A stretch of 64,000 nt of DNA from Sanguinoderma infundibulare (lineage: Eukaryota > Basidiomycota > Agaricomycetes > Polyporales > Polyporaceae). The stretch covers positions 744,001 through 808,000 of the forward strand of contig JAVLRN010000001.1 of the NCBI GenBank assembly GCA_032821775.1, read 5' to 3'. Under the pieces are notes generated by a model that saw only the letters and a program-made list of their open reading frames with translations, searched no databases and had not been told where the DNA came from. The position numbers and the translations under genes are program-made. Positions 35,638 to 48,130 of the stretch are shown here, in pieces (position 1 is the stretch's first letter; every line of letters starts with the position of its first letter).

Positions 35638-36209
35638 GGTGAAGAATTGAGATATTGCTCATCTAATCTGTTCATAGTTGGGTGAAGCTATGCCTGCACC
35701 AATGGGGATTTCCTGGCCATCCAAAACTCATAGAAGCAAATTGTTTGTTTCCTCAAGTGTAAGATCATGAGCGAGTCCATCATGATCATCATCTTTATTA
35801 ACCTCCATTAGCTGGACTTCAGTTATTATGTGCATCCGTACATATTCTTGTTGTTAGTCTGCTAAGGACAGGTGATTGAAGAGGGGACCTTGTTCAGTGT
35901 TGATCACCTCTCCTTCTCAGAACAGTGCAATTGCCAGTTTTCATCAAGTCCAGTCAAGCAATGCACACAGGGCATCAGCCTGATTGTGTGCATCGTGCAG
36001 TGTATTGATGAGATGGTTGTTCTGCTGGGATAGGCAATATACTACTCCCAGCAGCAGTTCCAAGTCTGCATCAGTCCTTTCAGAGTCCACAAAAGCTGAC
36101 CAGGCTTGATCAAACTGCCAAGTGAGTGGGAGCTCAATCCTGGGTTCACAATATTCTTTGACAAATTTGTGGACCCAATATATTCTATCTTCCATGGAGA
36201 CATCCTCGA

Positions 36210-36626
36210 TAAGGCTGAGCATAGGTCCAGGTTATGTCACAGATAACCTAGATCTGACCTGCAAAATTGCCTTTAGGTTAATAACTTGTAGGTTCAGATA
36301 CCTACATTATGAATCAGCTGCAAATCTAAATCAGCCATTTTATAAGATATCACAGGTTAGGTTTTAGATCACCTGCAAAGTGACCTGTATTTTTGTTTAT
36401 CTATAAATATTTATTAGGCTCTTTAACATCTTTTTTCACTATTTCTAGTCTGTTTGAAACTATTTGATAAAATCAATAATGTTACCTATAATTTATAGGT
36501 CTTTGATTTGTAAGTTTAGATTAAAAATTGATTTGATTCATACAGTTTCCAATCAAAGTCTCAAAAGCTGACAAACTCACAGGTTCAGATCTAAATCAAC
36601 TATAGATTAACCTATGTTCAGCCTTA
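36210..36626 (+). mobile_element. hAT-type MITE family A, copy 4
   Basis: 417 bp with a perfect 8-bp duplication ATCCTCGA (36202-36209 and 36627-36634). It interrupts the Gypsy-1 gag-pol linker; removal rejoins acidic (SDMLEFED) and DVSMEDRIYWV coding pieces. Confidence 0.95.
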
Positions 36627-37178
36627 ATCCTCGAACTCCAGCATGTCTGAGTCTTCCTCTTCCTCCTCAGCATTGTAGTTGCTGGGGTCCATTCGAATCA
36701 TGGCATGTGCTCCAAGGTGGCCTGTCACAATTGCAGGATGGAGGGTGTCGAGAGGGTGAGGTTGAGGATCAATGAAGTCTTCCCTCACCCAGGAGAATGA
36801 GATGGTATCACTGGCATACTCAATGATGTTGTCATGAGCAGCATCATTACTGTTCATGGACAGGGGTTTCTCCTCATCCAGAATTATATGCATGGATCCA
36901 AACCATGTGTTGTCATTACCATCATCTGAAAATGTGTTGATGAACTCATCATCTGGATCATATTAGGACCCATCACCATAGAGTTGTTCATCAGATTCAT
37001 AGAGCACATCATTACCTAACACACTCTCTCCAGGACCAGTAGGTTCTACATCTAGATAAGAGACAGCATCCTTGATTCCATCTATGGTCCTGTCCATTAA
37101 CAGTTACTCATTGGTGGTCAGATAAATGTTGGGGTCATCCATTTCACTCAGCTCACTGTCACTAATAATCTATACAGC

Positions 37179-39940
37179 TCATAGGTGGGGTGCTTGCACC
37201 TTCAGGCATTGGGTAGCTATATGCCTAAACTCCTTGCAGTTGTAGCATTGGGGCCTGGAGGTCGCAGCTACACTGGAGGGTTTCACTATGACTGGTCTAT
37301 TGTTGCCTTGATGGTGTTCGTTGGTCACCAGGTGCAGCTGTCTAGGTATATGCACATTGTTGAACACACAAGGCTGTTGAGGTCGTGTCAGTGTGGGGAG
37401 CTCCTTAGATCCACTGGTGCTGCTGAGTGGAGATGGGTGGTGGGATGTGTATGGCCGTGGCTGGCCATAGGGGCAGTCTGCAGGATGGGCGGTCCTGGTG
37501 TTTCTTTCACTGTTGCAATGATGATGTGGGGCAGCCATAGAATGTGCTGTCCTCCAATTGTTGAGGACTCTATTGTTCTCTTCCTGGTGGAGGGTAAGGC
37601 TGAGCATAGGTTAACCTATAGTTGATTCAGATCTGAACCTGTGAGTTTGTCAGCTTTTGAGACTTTGATTGGGAACTGTATAAATTAAGTTAATTTTTAA
37701 CTTAAACTTACAAATCAAAGACCTATAAATCATAGTTAACATTAATGATTTTACTAAATAGTTTTAAATAGACTAGAAATAGTGAAAAAAGATGTTAAAG
37801 AGCCTAATAAATATTTATAGATAAACAAAAATACAGGTCACTTTGTATGATCTAAAACCTAACCTGTGATATCTTATAAAATGACTGATTCAGATTTGCA
37901 GCTGATTCATGATGCAGGTATCTGAACCTACAAGTTATTAACCTATAGGCAATTCTGCAGGTCAGGTCTAGGTTACCTGTGACATAACCTGGACCTATGC
38001 TCAGCCTTAGTGCAGGGTCACACATTATAACATTCAAGCTGTGAACCTTTTGATGTTAATGTCCTGAATGTGGAGCATCAGAATACAGATATCTTCAGGC
38101 AGTGCATTGACAAATCACTGCTTGAATGAATATTTGTCCAGTGGCTCAGGCATCTTCCAAGCCAGAGTGACCAGCACATCCCATAGGCCACTCACACCAG
38201 TTTTTTTGCAGTATCTGGCATAAGTGAATTGGTCTGCTGCTGAGTGTGTGGTGGACCTGTGAATGAACCAGCAGTATAATGCATATACTGTCTGTTCAAA
38301 GCTTCAATGGCTCTCAATAGTGTCAATGTTGTTGACGGCATTATCATACCAAGCTTGAGCTTCCTTTATCAGGTGCTGCCTGAGTAATTGCACTCGGTCT
38401 TCATCAAAGTCAGGTCCAGTGACCCACACAAGTGTAAGCCACCTCAGTAGTCCCCTGAGCCATGACATGAACACCTCAGTGTCATCGTCTCTGCTATAGT
38501 GGCCAGTGAAGGGTATGTTGTTAAGACTTTTGAGGGCTGAAAGATCCAGAGAGTCATGTGAGACTCGTCCCTGGATAGTAGCTTAAATGAGCTTGAGCTG
38601 CCTGTCCATGAATGGCCTGTTGAGGTCATCAGGGTCATGGGTGAGGAAATACTCCTTTCCATAACTGGGTTGCAGGTAAGATGGGCTGTAGTTGTGGCCA
38701 GCTCCTGCACTCTGTCGGCATGGGGTGCAGGAGTTACAGGGGTGTGAGCCATTAATCATTTCTGATCCTCATTCCTTGCCAGGTGACAAGAGAGGACCCT
38801 CATCATCACTCGAGCTGTCAGATGGGTGCCCCCTACTGGCAGCACTGCCTTGGTTGCCCCTCACATTACCATTAGTTGACCCCTGAGAGCCTTGATTGTG
38901 GGACAAGTTATTGAGCCCATGATCATGATGTCCAGTGTGACCATGACAAGATGGGAGAGATGAGCTCTCATTATCCTCATTGTCTCTGTTATTATCTGAA
39001 GGACTAGTCTCATAGTGGTGGCAGTATTGACAAGGGTATGTACTATGTTTGCCCATCCTTCTGACCGCTGGTCCTAGTCCTGAAATCCTGTTTCACATTG
39101 CTTCAGCATGTGCATTGTGTGCATGCACACCTTCAGCATAGTGTTCGCAGGTGAGGGTATGTAGCTAAGCCACCTCTCACTTCTTGTATTTTTGAGAGTC
39201 TTCATTTGGGCTCTGAGTTTGGAAGAGGTGGTCATTATTCACCTCTTCCAGACTACTGTGGTCAAAGTAGGAGACTACATTGTCTTCTACGTTGACCTGA
39301 CACCGGTGTGCTGCTGGACCAGTTGGTTGGGCATCTCCATCCAGACCCAAGAATTTGCTGTGGACATCCTAGGCAGCAAGGATCTCTCAGGTCCTTTTTA
39401 TACCATGAAAGAACACAAGACGGTTATCTCATGCTCTGTTTTGAATATCCTGGATCCAATAGGAGACTGCTTCCTGTTCTTTGCTGAGGATGGCTTGTTG
39501 TTTCAGTGCCTTGTGGAGCTCTCCATCCAGCAGGTCATACTGGGCCTGTGTATCATCCATGAGGTCTTCTAGGATGGCCTTCACTTCTGCTTTGAAGGTT
39601 GTGCAAATCAACTCACAGTCCCCTTCAAAACTGTTCTGGAGTACAATGTGTGCTGAAGACCGATCAGCTTTGATGTAGTCCTCCAGAAGTTGTGCATCTC
39701 CTGAGCATGTCAATCCATCAGTGGAGTCAGTGTGCTCATCCTCATGGTGGTTTTCTGATAGTGGAGTAAGTGGGGAGAGTCGTTCAGACCCTCCAAGCTG
39801 TGCCCATGTAGAGTCACCTGGTCCCAGTGGGGTAGCATTACCACCAGGACATCCAGCTTCGGCCTGGTCAGCCAGCCATGCTTTTTCATAGCTGTCTTAG
39901 CCTTTTGAGTGGTGTTCTTCTTTTTGTTGGACTTGCCCAT
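37179..39940 (-). pseudogene. Gypsy-1 Gag
   Basis: It starts at an ATG (39938-39940, MGKSNKKKNTTQKAKTAMKK) shortly inside the right LTR. A coiled-coil-like segment follows (39429-39713), then the capsid (38050-38640: DEDRVQLLRQHLIKEAQAWYD-type sequence with the WYDN landmark), and a zinc knuckle CYNCKEFRHIATQC at 37206-37247. A MITE at 37595-38009 sits between capsid and knuckle. Stops are scattered throughout. Confidence 0.8.
37595..38009 (-). mobile_element. hAT-type MITE family A, copy 5
   Basis: 415 bp, opposite in orientation to copy 4. The flanks GTGGAGGG and GTGCAGGG match at 7 of 8. It is inserted in Gypsy-1 gag. Confidence 0.93.
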
Positions 39941-39979
39941 TGTCACCAAAAGTAATAACAAGAAGAAAACATAAAAAAG

Positions 39980-40075
39980 TGTAAAATAGTCAAGCAGAGC
40001 ACCTAGTGCTTGAGGGTTGCCTTAGATATCACACCAGAATATATTGAACTGAGTCTAGTTACTCAAAGTGAATGT
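39980..40075 (-). repeat. Gypsy-1 5' LTR remnant
   Basis: It starts TGTAAAATAGTCAAG like the 27376 LTR and loses similarity after about 96 bases (ACTCAAAGTGAA). The inner border is followed on the minus strand by a short leader and the gag ATG, as expected of a 5' LTR. Confidence 0.7.
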
Positions 40076-43000
40076 GTTCTGAGGAATGCATTCTTACAAG
40101 AATTGTGGGCCTGAACAGTGGTATTGGTCATCCTGACCTCAATAAAATGAGTTGCATAATATATGGTAGTTGAGAAAAAAGGGATAGGTGACCACCCTTG
40201 ACCTTGGAAACCTTAGGGCAGTGTGTACAGTAACATTTACTGATGTCACTACTACCAACACCAGTTTTAACCTGGATATAGGTGATAGAATGGTGTTACT
40301 TAGTGAGGAGAGGTGACTTGATTAATAGTTGCTAAGAAAGAGCTTTAAGCATAGTTATGGCAGGAAAGTGAGATATATTGTGTGAGATTATGACCTCAAC
40401 TGATGTATATAAATAGTACACACAACATTGCCACCAAAAGATTTGACAATTGTCTGTACATGCCCTTCTCTGAATAAATTATGTGTGATAAGGGAAAGAG
40501 GTACAAAACTGTTTCCAGGCAGTGAGCACAAAGAGCACTTGATATCTTTGAATGTTTTCATCCGTTTAACTTATGTTATACCTCAATTTAAAGCCAAGAA
40601 GAATATCTATCCAATGCATGTTGAATCATGTCTATATGTTAAGTATTTACAGGGATATATCAAAAATGGTGTAGGAGTAACTTTTCTGGAAACAGTTTTG
40701 TAAGTCACTATAGGTGTGCTCTTCAGAACATTGCTCAGTAGATGGTTGGAATGTAATCAGATGGTCAGACTATACAGTAATTCTGCATGGATACCAAGTT
40801 CTGATTAAAATAAATATATATAGACCTGCAATGTGATTGACATGTAGTAAGTCAACAGAGCCAGATGAGTATATATAAGGTTTCAAGCATTGAAACAAGC
40901 ACCAGAGAGGGCAGTGTAAAGACATATATAGTGATCCTGTAAACTACAACACTTGAACCCCTGTTGCTAACACTTTTTCTTTTCACTTTCATGATTTGCT
41001 ATCCACAACCTCAATATTGAGTCATACCTATAGCTCTTATATATATGAACAGCAGGTCACCTGGATATGCACCTATAGACACCTGGATATACACTTATAC
41101 TTACAGTAGATTATAGATTATAGGTTATTTGCCACCTATATGCACAAGTTTGAATCCTTAAGATATATATATCTACACTAAAGTTGAAGCATGGGCAAGC
41201 CAGGCATATGCACTTACCTTGCCATTTAATCACACAGTTGATGTCAAAATAGTCAATTCAATATATTATGCTTATATTCACATATTACACCTATACCCAC
41301 ATCACACACTGTATCCATATCTCCATGGGTGTAATATAGGGCATCTGAGAATATAGTAGCACTATGTATTCTACTATAGTAGTATGAAATATACTTTTTT
41401 TACTGTATCTTGACTATTAGAAATGCACTGAAGCTAAGTTTATGCATATGTTATATACATAACTTAATAATTCTTAGAGTCTTTTGAGAAGTCTTTGACT
41501 GTATACTGTATAGACCTACTGTGAGTTACATAGACCTATATGAACACACAACTATATAGATGATTCATAGTAGGTCTGAGGGTTTTGAAGGGCCTGATTT
41601 AAATCCATAGTTGATCCACATATAGGCAGCCTGCACCTATAGATCTGCTACCTATGAGTTAAGCACTGGTGCGAGCTGGGTCAACCTACATATTGAACTG
41701 TATCTATGCCCAGCCTTATAGAAGACACAGTCACATCATCCATCATACACATAACACCATCAGAGAGTGGATACTATCTGTTCCACTCTGAGGGATCTTC
41801 TACTGACAGGACCCCAACTGATGACAATGACCTACTCTCTGAGCTTGAGAATATGACCCTGTCCATCATTGACAACTTACTGGACCAGGTCTTTGTAGAG
41901 AATGTGGAGCACACATTCATCATGTGTCTGCCTACTCTTACTTCCCCAACTCTGCCTCTGTTGCCAGTCTCATAGTCATCAATACTGACCTGTATCTAAA
42001 AGTCGTGTTTTAAAACTGCACCACCCCCATTCAGACATAACCTCATTGTTGACCAGAATCACTTCATTCTGATCTAGGAGGACATGTTTCTGGTCGAATG
42101 CTCATGATGGTTTATAATGGAGCACATTATGGCTGCCATGCCTGACATCAACATCATGAAACTGTGAAGGGGTATTCTCTATATTAAGGACTCCATTGCC
42201 AAGTTTTTCAACCTTCCATCAATAAACATTACACAGAAAGGTATAGAGGGCAACATCCCTTACCTGGATGCAACCAGCAAGCATCTACCAGAATGGGACA
42301 ACTTCTGTAACATAGTTTTCCATGAGTTTTTTTTTCTATCATGCCATTAACAGCTACATTGAGTCCTGTAAAAATGGCTTCTGGCTGGCTCATGGGACAG
42401 ACACTTTGATTTCACAGGCCCACTATTGTCCTCAACATTCCTCAGGAGCTTGTCAATATATTTAGAGCATTATAGGTGATTTAAGTTTGAGATAACCTTG
42501 GCAGAAAGGGGAGTTGATGTTATAACACTATCCCAGGGAGTTATACTTTTTTTATCACACATTTACTTGCATGGACTTATTTTTACTTACATACACTTAT
42601 ATGCTTACAGCTACACTGTGGACACTCTATTTCCTCTAACAATTATCTCTGAGGTTCCATCATTTACTGAAACCTTTTACTTACAGTTTGAACTTATGGT
42701 ATATGACTCATATCATGCAGGCTGTAGTTATAACTCATGCTATTATAGCTACCAGCATCATTGTTATGACTCGGCTCTATAGTAATTCATTATGACTCTC
42801 TCTGTAGTCCATCACTTTAGTTACCTTCATAACTCAGCCCTTAGTTATCAGTACAACTCAGGCTTTGTTATCATTGCTATCCTCGCCCATAGTAACTCAT
42901 CCTGACTACTCTGCAGTCCATTATCACACCTTAGCTACCAGTACCATGATGACTCACTCTGACTCATCTAGCAGTTTGTTACCTAGCTACACAGTCCGTT

Positions 43001-43600
43001 ACCTAGCTATGCAGTCCACTATCTTAGTTACAGTATGCAGTACCCTAATTACAAGTATTCCTCAGTATATTACTAGCTTAGTAATGTGCAGCACCTGCAC
43101 ATATATAAGGGATGCACTATTGAAAGTAGGGTAGAATAGTTTACTGAAAACAGTGGATTATATAGTATTTGCTAAGCACCTATTTGACATTGTACATCAC
43201 TGTATACTCTCTTCAAGATTTTTTTCTCTCATCTTCCCTCAGCTTTTGTCACTCCATGCATCAGACTGAGGTAAGACTCATTCCATTCATTTAGTACCTA
43301 GTGCTTTCTGACATGTACTTTACAGTCTCATCCATGCTAGATAAATACTAATATAGCTATTATCACTCTATGCACCAGACTGAGTCTCATCCACACTAGC
43401 CACTGCCCCTCATCTTTCTACAGATTATGAGCCCTAAGTTCACACCCTAGTACTCAGGACAACTCCCTTAGCACACTTTATGCTTCTACAAGCTTTAAAC
43501 TCTATCTGCTCCTTCTGGTGCTCTGCCTCTGATTCTATGCTTGATGACTCACATGATCCCACTCTCTGGCACCTCCACCTTGGTTTTTAACCTTACCAAC
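40076..43600. other. AT-rich region without recognisable genes
   Basis: CpG is almost absent and ATATA-type words are common. Open frames (40428-40703 plus; 41706-41975 plus) have no recognisable domain. The end GTATCTATGCCCAGCCTTA at 41700-41718 resembles the ends of the hAT families, but I found no partner or target duplication, so it may be a relic of a third family. Confidence 0.45.
42640..43140. repeat. Degenerate repeat of TAACTCA / CTAGCTAC / CAGTCCAT words
   Basis: Short words such as GTAACTCAT, TAGCTACCAG and GCAGTCCATTA recur at irregular spacing for about 500 bp, as in a worn minisatellite. No fixed unit length is clear. Confidence 0.45.
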
Positions 43601-43607
43601 TGCCTCT

Positions 43608-44029
43608 ACCATGTTGCTTTTCTTAAAAACAATGGCTCAAACTACAATATGTGGAAATTCTGAACTCAGTACATGCTCATACAACACCAGCTCTAAGGAC
43701 TCATCAATGGCATGGAGGTTATTCCAGACCAGGTTGCTGACCCAGTTGGCTATGCCAACTGGCTCTCATGTGATGAAGTGGCATTCATGCAGATCACTCT
43801 AATGCTCAAGGATGAGCTGCTCAATGCATGCCTATATCTTATGTCATCCTTGGCAGCCTGGAACAAGCTCACAGAGATGTTCAAGAGGAAAGAGAAACAG
43901 ACAATCATGTCACTAATCAGTGAGCTCTTTTGCAGCACACTTTTCAATGATTCCCCCCTCCATCTGCAACTGGATGGCATGCTCCACAAGAGGCATGTCC
44001 TTGCGTCCCTCAGCCAGGCCCTCAATTGT
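43608..44029 (+). pseudogene. Copia gag fragment, truncated by the Gypsy-2 LTR
   Basis: The frames read NNGSNYNMWKF, then (43712-44029) a UBN2-type capsid with VGYANWLSCDEVAFMQITLM and LAAWNKLTEMFKRKEKQTIM. The order SNYxxWK, DxxAxxxI, AxxxWxxL is that of copia Gag. One stop (TGA) precedes TQYML. The sequence stops abruptly at the LTR border 44029/44030, so Gypsy-2 inserted into, or was joined to, an older copia element. The rest of that element is not in the window. Confidence 0.7.
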
Positions 44030-44494
44030 TGTGACTGAATATTGAGCAAGGATTAGAGATGACTTACAAAATAGGCAAAAGCATCGACAAGCACTTGTGC
44101 AGTGAGACTGGAGCAAGGTTCAATGGTCAGGGCTGAAGACAAGGTATATTGAGTCAGGTAAACAAGCAAAATATATAGTGAGGCCTACCTGGAGATAAGA
44201 GGTCAAAACTGAGTCTCCAGATAGCAAGTACAGAGGTTTATATACAGTAGCATGACAATGGAAACCACAGATCAAAGGTAACTATGAACATGGGAAACAA
44301 AAGGAGACTGAACAATAGTGCTTTGTACATAATAGGAAAGCTATTATACTGTTGAACAATAATATAAAAATGGAAGTTCAGAGAACAAAAACAAGTCATA
44401 ACCACAGCAAGATAAAGATCAATGTTCAGAAAAGAAAACAGATAAGATAAGGAAAACAGTGCTTAGATAAGTGCCACATGGGCCATTCGTGACA
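44030..44494 (-). repeat. Gypsy-2 3' LTR
   Basis: 465 bp, plus-strand start TGTGACTGAATATTG and end GGCCATTCGTGACA. The border at 44494 is set by the adjacent polypurine tract; the border at 44030 by the TG and the end of the copia gag frame. Confidence 0.75.
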
Positions 44495-44508
44495 GTACCC
44501 CCCTTCTG
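44495..44508 (-). promoter_or_regulatory. Gypsy-2 polypurine tract
   Basis: Minus strand AGAAGGGGGGTAC lies directly before the LTR start TGTCACGAATGG. Confidence 0.8.
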
Positions 44509-44509
44509 A

Positions 44510-44756
44510 GGATTGTGCCTTCACAATTGAGTGTTCTTGTTGTGAGGGTCAGATGCATTAGGGTGTTTAGTATAGAAGTCTATAATATGCTGTGGTGCAT
44601 TGATTAAATTGTCCACATCTTCCCAGCTATTGTGTTCTGACTCCCAGCCTTTTCAGTGCATCAGGTACTGCACCCATACCATCGAGAGTCCAGCACCTCT
44701 TTAACTTTGTACTCTTTCTCTCCTTCAACCTCTATTGGGGCAGGCTCAGGTGAGTG
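44510..44756 (-). pseudogene. Gypsy-2 chromodomain
   Basis: Read on the minus strand: EKEYKVKEVLDSRWYG, a one-step frame change, then VQYLMH, stop, KGWESEHNSWEDVDNL followed by INAPQHIIDFYTKHP. The first aromatic (EYKVKEVLDSR) and the W-x-x-x-x-NSWE motif are the hallmarks of a classic chromodomain. It caps the integrase and may have directed insertion to methylated-histone chromatin. Confidence 0.85.
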
Positions 44757-45749
44757 TCAACCAGGGAACTGACTCTCTTTGTGTGGTAAGAGTAAAGAGA
44801 CATGAAACACTGAATGAATTATAAGGTCTTTGGGAAACTTCACCTCATATATCAAGTTTTCTACTTTGCAAACTACCAGATATGGTCTTACGTACCAGTC
44901 CATCAGTTTTTTTGACACACCAGGTACCCTGAAGTTCCTCATGTTGAGTCACACCTTTTACCCTTCTTTAAACTCTGAGGCTTCATGGATCTACTTGTCA
45001 AAGTGCTCCTTCATCTGCTCAGCTGACAGAGTCAAAGCCGCCATTGCATCCTCTCTTGCCTGCCTCAACACTTCATAATGCTCATCTGCTGTGGAGACAG
45101 TAGTCGACAGCATGGGAATATGAAACTGGAGTTCAAAGCCATACATAAGGTAGAATGGCAAGTATCCTGTGGATAAGTGTATGTGCAAGTTGAATGCAAA
45201 TTCAGCAATGGGGAACCATTTCACCCAATCATTGTGTCACCTCATACAGAACATCCTCAGATATGCTTTGATCTCCTGATTTCACTGTTCTGACTGTCTA
45301 TCTGTCTGTGGGTGGTACACTGTGGATAGTGCACTTTCAATGCCTAGACTTTTGAGCACTGCACGAAACAAGTTCCTCAAGAACTGGGGTTTGTGATCTG
45401 AGATGATCTTTTACAGTAGCCCATGGAGATGAAATTGTTCTCGAATAAAGTTGTCTGCTGCACCCTCAAAGTCGATCTCTTTCATACAGGGGATTAAGTG
45501 AACCAATTTTTCATGCCAGTCAGCAATCAGCTGTAGTGCATTATAGTCTCCCACTTTGGGCAGTCTGACAATAAAGTCACAGGTTACTACTTGTCCAGGG
45601 CCATCAGGGATTTTGTTCAGTTGGAGGGGACCTTGTAGTTTAGCATGCAAGACTTTGCCACAGTGACAAGTGTTGCAGGTTTTGATGTATTCTTTAATGA
45701 ACTTAACCATCCCTGGCCACCAGTAGTTATGTGTGATTAGCTCTACCAT
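44757..45749 (-). pseudogene. Gypsy-2 integrase
   Basis: The zinc part (HNYWWPGMVKFIKEYIKTCN, CHCGK) and the core (VTCDFIVRLPKVGDYNALQL, ISDHKPQF, HPQTDRQSEQ) give the three acidic positions. The later segment (EFAFNLHIHLSTGYLPFYLM, FHVSLLLPHK) is the usual gypsy C-terminal region. At least eight stops break it. Confidence 0.88.
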
Positions 45750-46065
45750 CTTTCACTGTCCAGGGTGCCCAGCTGATAGGAGGTCATGGTGGATGCATAC
45801 AATTTCAGCTCATAGCTTGTCATCTTTTGGAACAGAGACCTTCCTCAATACAGGAGTAGTCCCTGCTCAATGTTTCAATTGATGAGGTCACTCTGAAGAC
45901 ATGCTGGTCTGAGACTGTTGATCTTTCACAACACTTCTACAACCTCCTGCTTGCACTCTCCACATTCACAGATATGCTTGAGCAAGGCCTTCTCTGGCAT
46001 CACTGACAGATGTCCCTTCTTCACTGCAAGGATCTTAAAGTGATTGGGTTGCAACATAACCTGGT

Positions 46066-47345
46066 TCAGGTTGTCATCAGTGTCCTCCTTCGGGTGATCA
46101 GGATGATGTGATAGTGCATCTGCTCTACTATTGGATACACCTGGTTTATAATAGATGATAAAGTCAAATCATAACAGATAGAAAGCCCATCATGTCTGCC
46201 TCCATGTGATGTTCTGTACTGTGGTCCAGTACTTGAAGTTTTTGTGATCCAACTAGATCTCAAACTGGTTTAGTAAACCCTCTAAGTAGTGATGTCACAC
46301 CTTCAGAGCACAAATAATTGCAAGCATCTCTGCATCATAGATCTCATAGTTGCATTCTGCATTGCTCATTGACTTGAAGTGGAAAGTGACTAGATGCCAT
46401 TTGTTGTCTTCACCCTCCTGAGCTAAGACTGCACCTGTTGCAAACTCAGAGGCATTGATCTCAACTCTGATTGGGTGATTTAGGGTCATACATGCTCAGT
46501 ACAGGGCTTTTGACAAATCAATGTTTGAGTTTGTTGAAGGCAGTCTGCTCTTTCTCACCCCATTGCCAAGGAAAGTTACCAGTGAGGTGATCCAGGGGTT
46601 TACAGATTGCGCTGAAGTCCTTTATGAATTACTGGATGTCCAACACATTCTTAGGGACTGGCCACTCAAGTGATACCTTTAACCTTCACTGGGTCCATCT
46701 CTCTGAGATGAACATACCTGTGTATTCAACCTTGAGTTGCTTGAACTTGCACTTCTCCAGTTTGCAGAATAAATCATGCTCCTGCAGATGCTTCAGGTCC
46801 TCTCACACCAAGGCTCAGTGCTCTGTCAAGTCATTAGAGAAGATGAGGATGTTGTTGAGATAGATTGTGACCTTCCCTTTGACTATAAGGTCCTTGAAGA
46901 TGTCATTTATATATGCAGAGAATGTGCTAGGTGAGTTTGCAAGTCCAAAGTATATGACATTGCTGATCCACAAGTTCTGACACCAACAGCAGTGGATATT
47001 GGTTCTTTAATGGTGATCTTGTTGAGTCTCTGATAGTCCTGCACAGGGCATAGACTGTCATTCTTCTTTTTGACAAAGAAGGATGGTGAGGACATCAATG
47101 ACTTCAACTCATGAATGTATCCTTTGACCAAGTTTTCAGTAAGAAACTTGTCAAGCCCAGTCTATTTGTTGGGTGACAGGGGATACATCAGGCACTAGTT
47201 CTATAGCATGATCATAAAGACCATAACTCAGTAGATGTTCTGACACCTCCTTCGAGAACATGCTAAGAAACTCGTGATAGTGCTTTGGCACAATCTCCTC
47301 AACAGGGTCTTCTGGTACTCTTGTTCTGTGAGCTCTTGAGAGCAC
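46066..47345 (-). pseudogene. Gypsy-2 reverse transcriptase and RNase H, YLDD changed to YLNN
   Basis: The reverse transcriptase starts near LVKGYIHELKSLMSSPSFFV and QDYQRLNKITIKE. The catalytic box at 46851-46862 reads Y-L-N-N: both Asp codons are AAC. In the sequence CTCGACGAC each G is in a CpG, so both changes are CpG-to-CpA transitions. RNase H is visible at 46200-46489 (VEINASEFATGAVLAQEGED, AEMLAIICALKVW) and KPGVSNSRADALSHHPDH. The enzyme cannot be active. Confidence 0.88.
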
Positions 47346-47674
47346 ATAAAGCTTGCTGAATCAAAGAGCTGAGGGGCATTGTGCAGTGTGCATCCTTCAG
47401 TCCAGGCATCAAGAAGAGATTGTTCAGTTCCATCTCACTCCTTGGAATCTGGCAATGGAGGCTGGTCGTCCTCATCTAGGCACTCCTCGATCATTACAGC
47501 CATGCACACTCAGCCAACCTTCTTGACCTTTCTTATCTGCTTAGGACTTTGATGTGCCATAGGCCATACCCCTGTATCATGCATCTCAGTCTTAGCAGGC
47601 TCAGAGGCCCTCCAGTTAACCAGGGCAGCTGGGTACATATCCGGACATCTCAACAGGTGCAGTGAACCACACTT

Positions 47675-47869
47675 CTAGTCTATTTTAGGATATTGTTCAC
47701 ACAGCCAGTCTAGTTCAATGATCACATCCTCCTCTCCTATGTCCATTACTACAAACACCACCTTCTCCTGGTGGTTACCAATCACTATGTCTAACATGGC
47801 GACTTCTGTGATTGTACCATCACAGTTCTCTGTCCTGTTGATGTTGTACAGTGAAATTAGCTTGGCCAA
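47675..47869 (-). pseudogene. Gypsy-2 protease C-terminal part
   Basis: The frame ends DVIIELDWLCEQYPKID, matching the family's I-I-L/E-G/L-D-W-L-x-x-x-x-P-x-I-D end of the retropepsin domain. The active-site Asp region upstream (about 47880-47990) is not readable. Confidence 0.65.
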
Positions 47870-48130
47870 CTTCCTTATAGTTACATGGTTCTGCTCAATG
47901 TACCATCAATGGAGAAACTTTGTAATGGCCTCACAATTGACTATAGCCACCATATCCTTTGCTGCTGCTTGCCGATAAGTTGTACTGGAATATAAAAGTG
48001 CTGTCTGTAATAATTGACTTCATTAATAAATGAGGACCTCAGTACAACATAACAACTATTGATATATGAGCCAGTATGCACAGCATCCAATGCAGCTCAA
48101 ATTAAAAATCCTCCTCCTTCTTTGCTGTGG

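Larger units (their letters stand above)
27376..40075 (-). mobile_element. Gypsy-1: long chromodomain Ty3/gypsy retrotransposon with nested MITEs
   Basis: Gag, protease, reverse transcriptase, RNase H, integrase and a chromo-like C-terminus run from 39.9 to 31.6 kb on the minus strand. The left LTR is complete; the right one keeps only about 96 bp. Four hAT MITEs have inserted (30198, 31155, 36210, 37595). Even without them the element would be about 10.7 kb, long for this group, because about 3.4 kb of unknown content lies between the chromodomain and the 3' LTR. That the two LTR pieces belong to one element is inferred from their similarity and from the polypurine tract. Confidence 0.75.

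Noticed and set aside
41000..41718. A hAT-like right end (GCCCAGCCTTA) at 41718 suggesting a third MITE family.
   Set aside because: No matching left end and no duplication of TAGAAGAC upstream.
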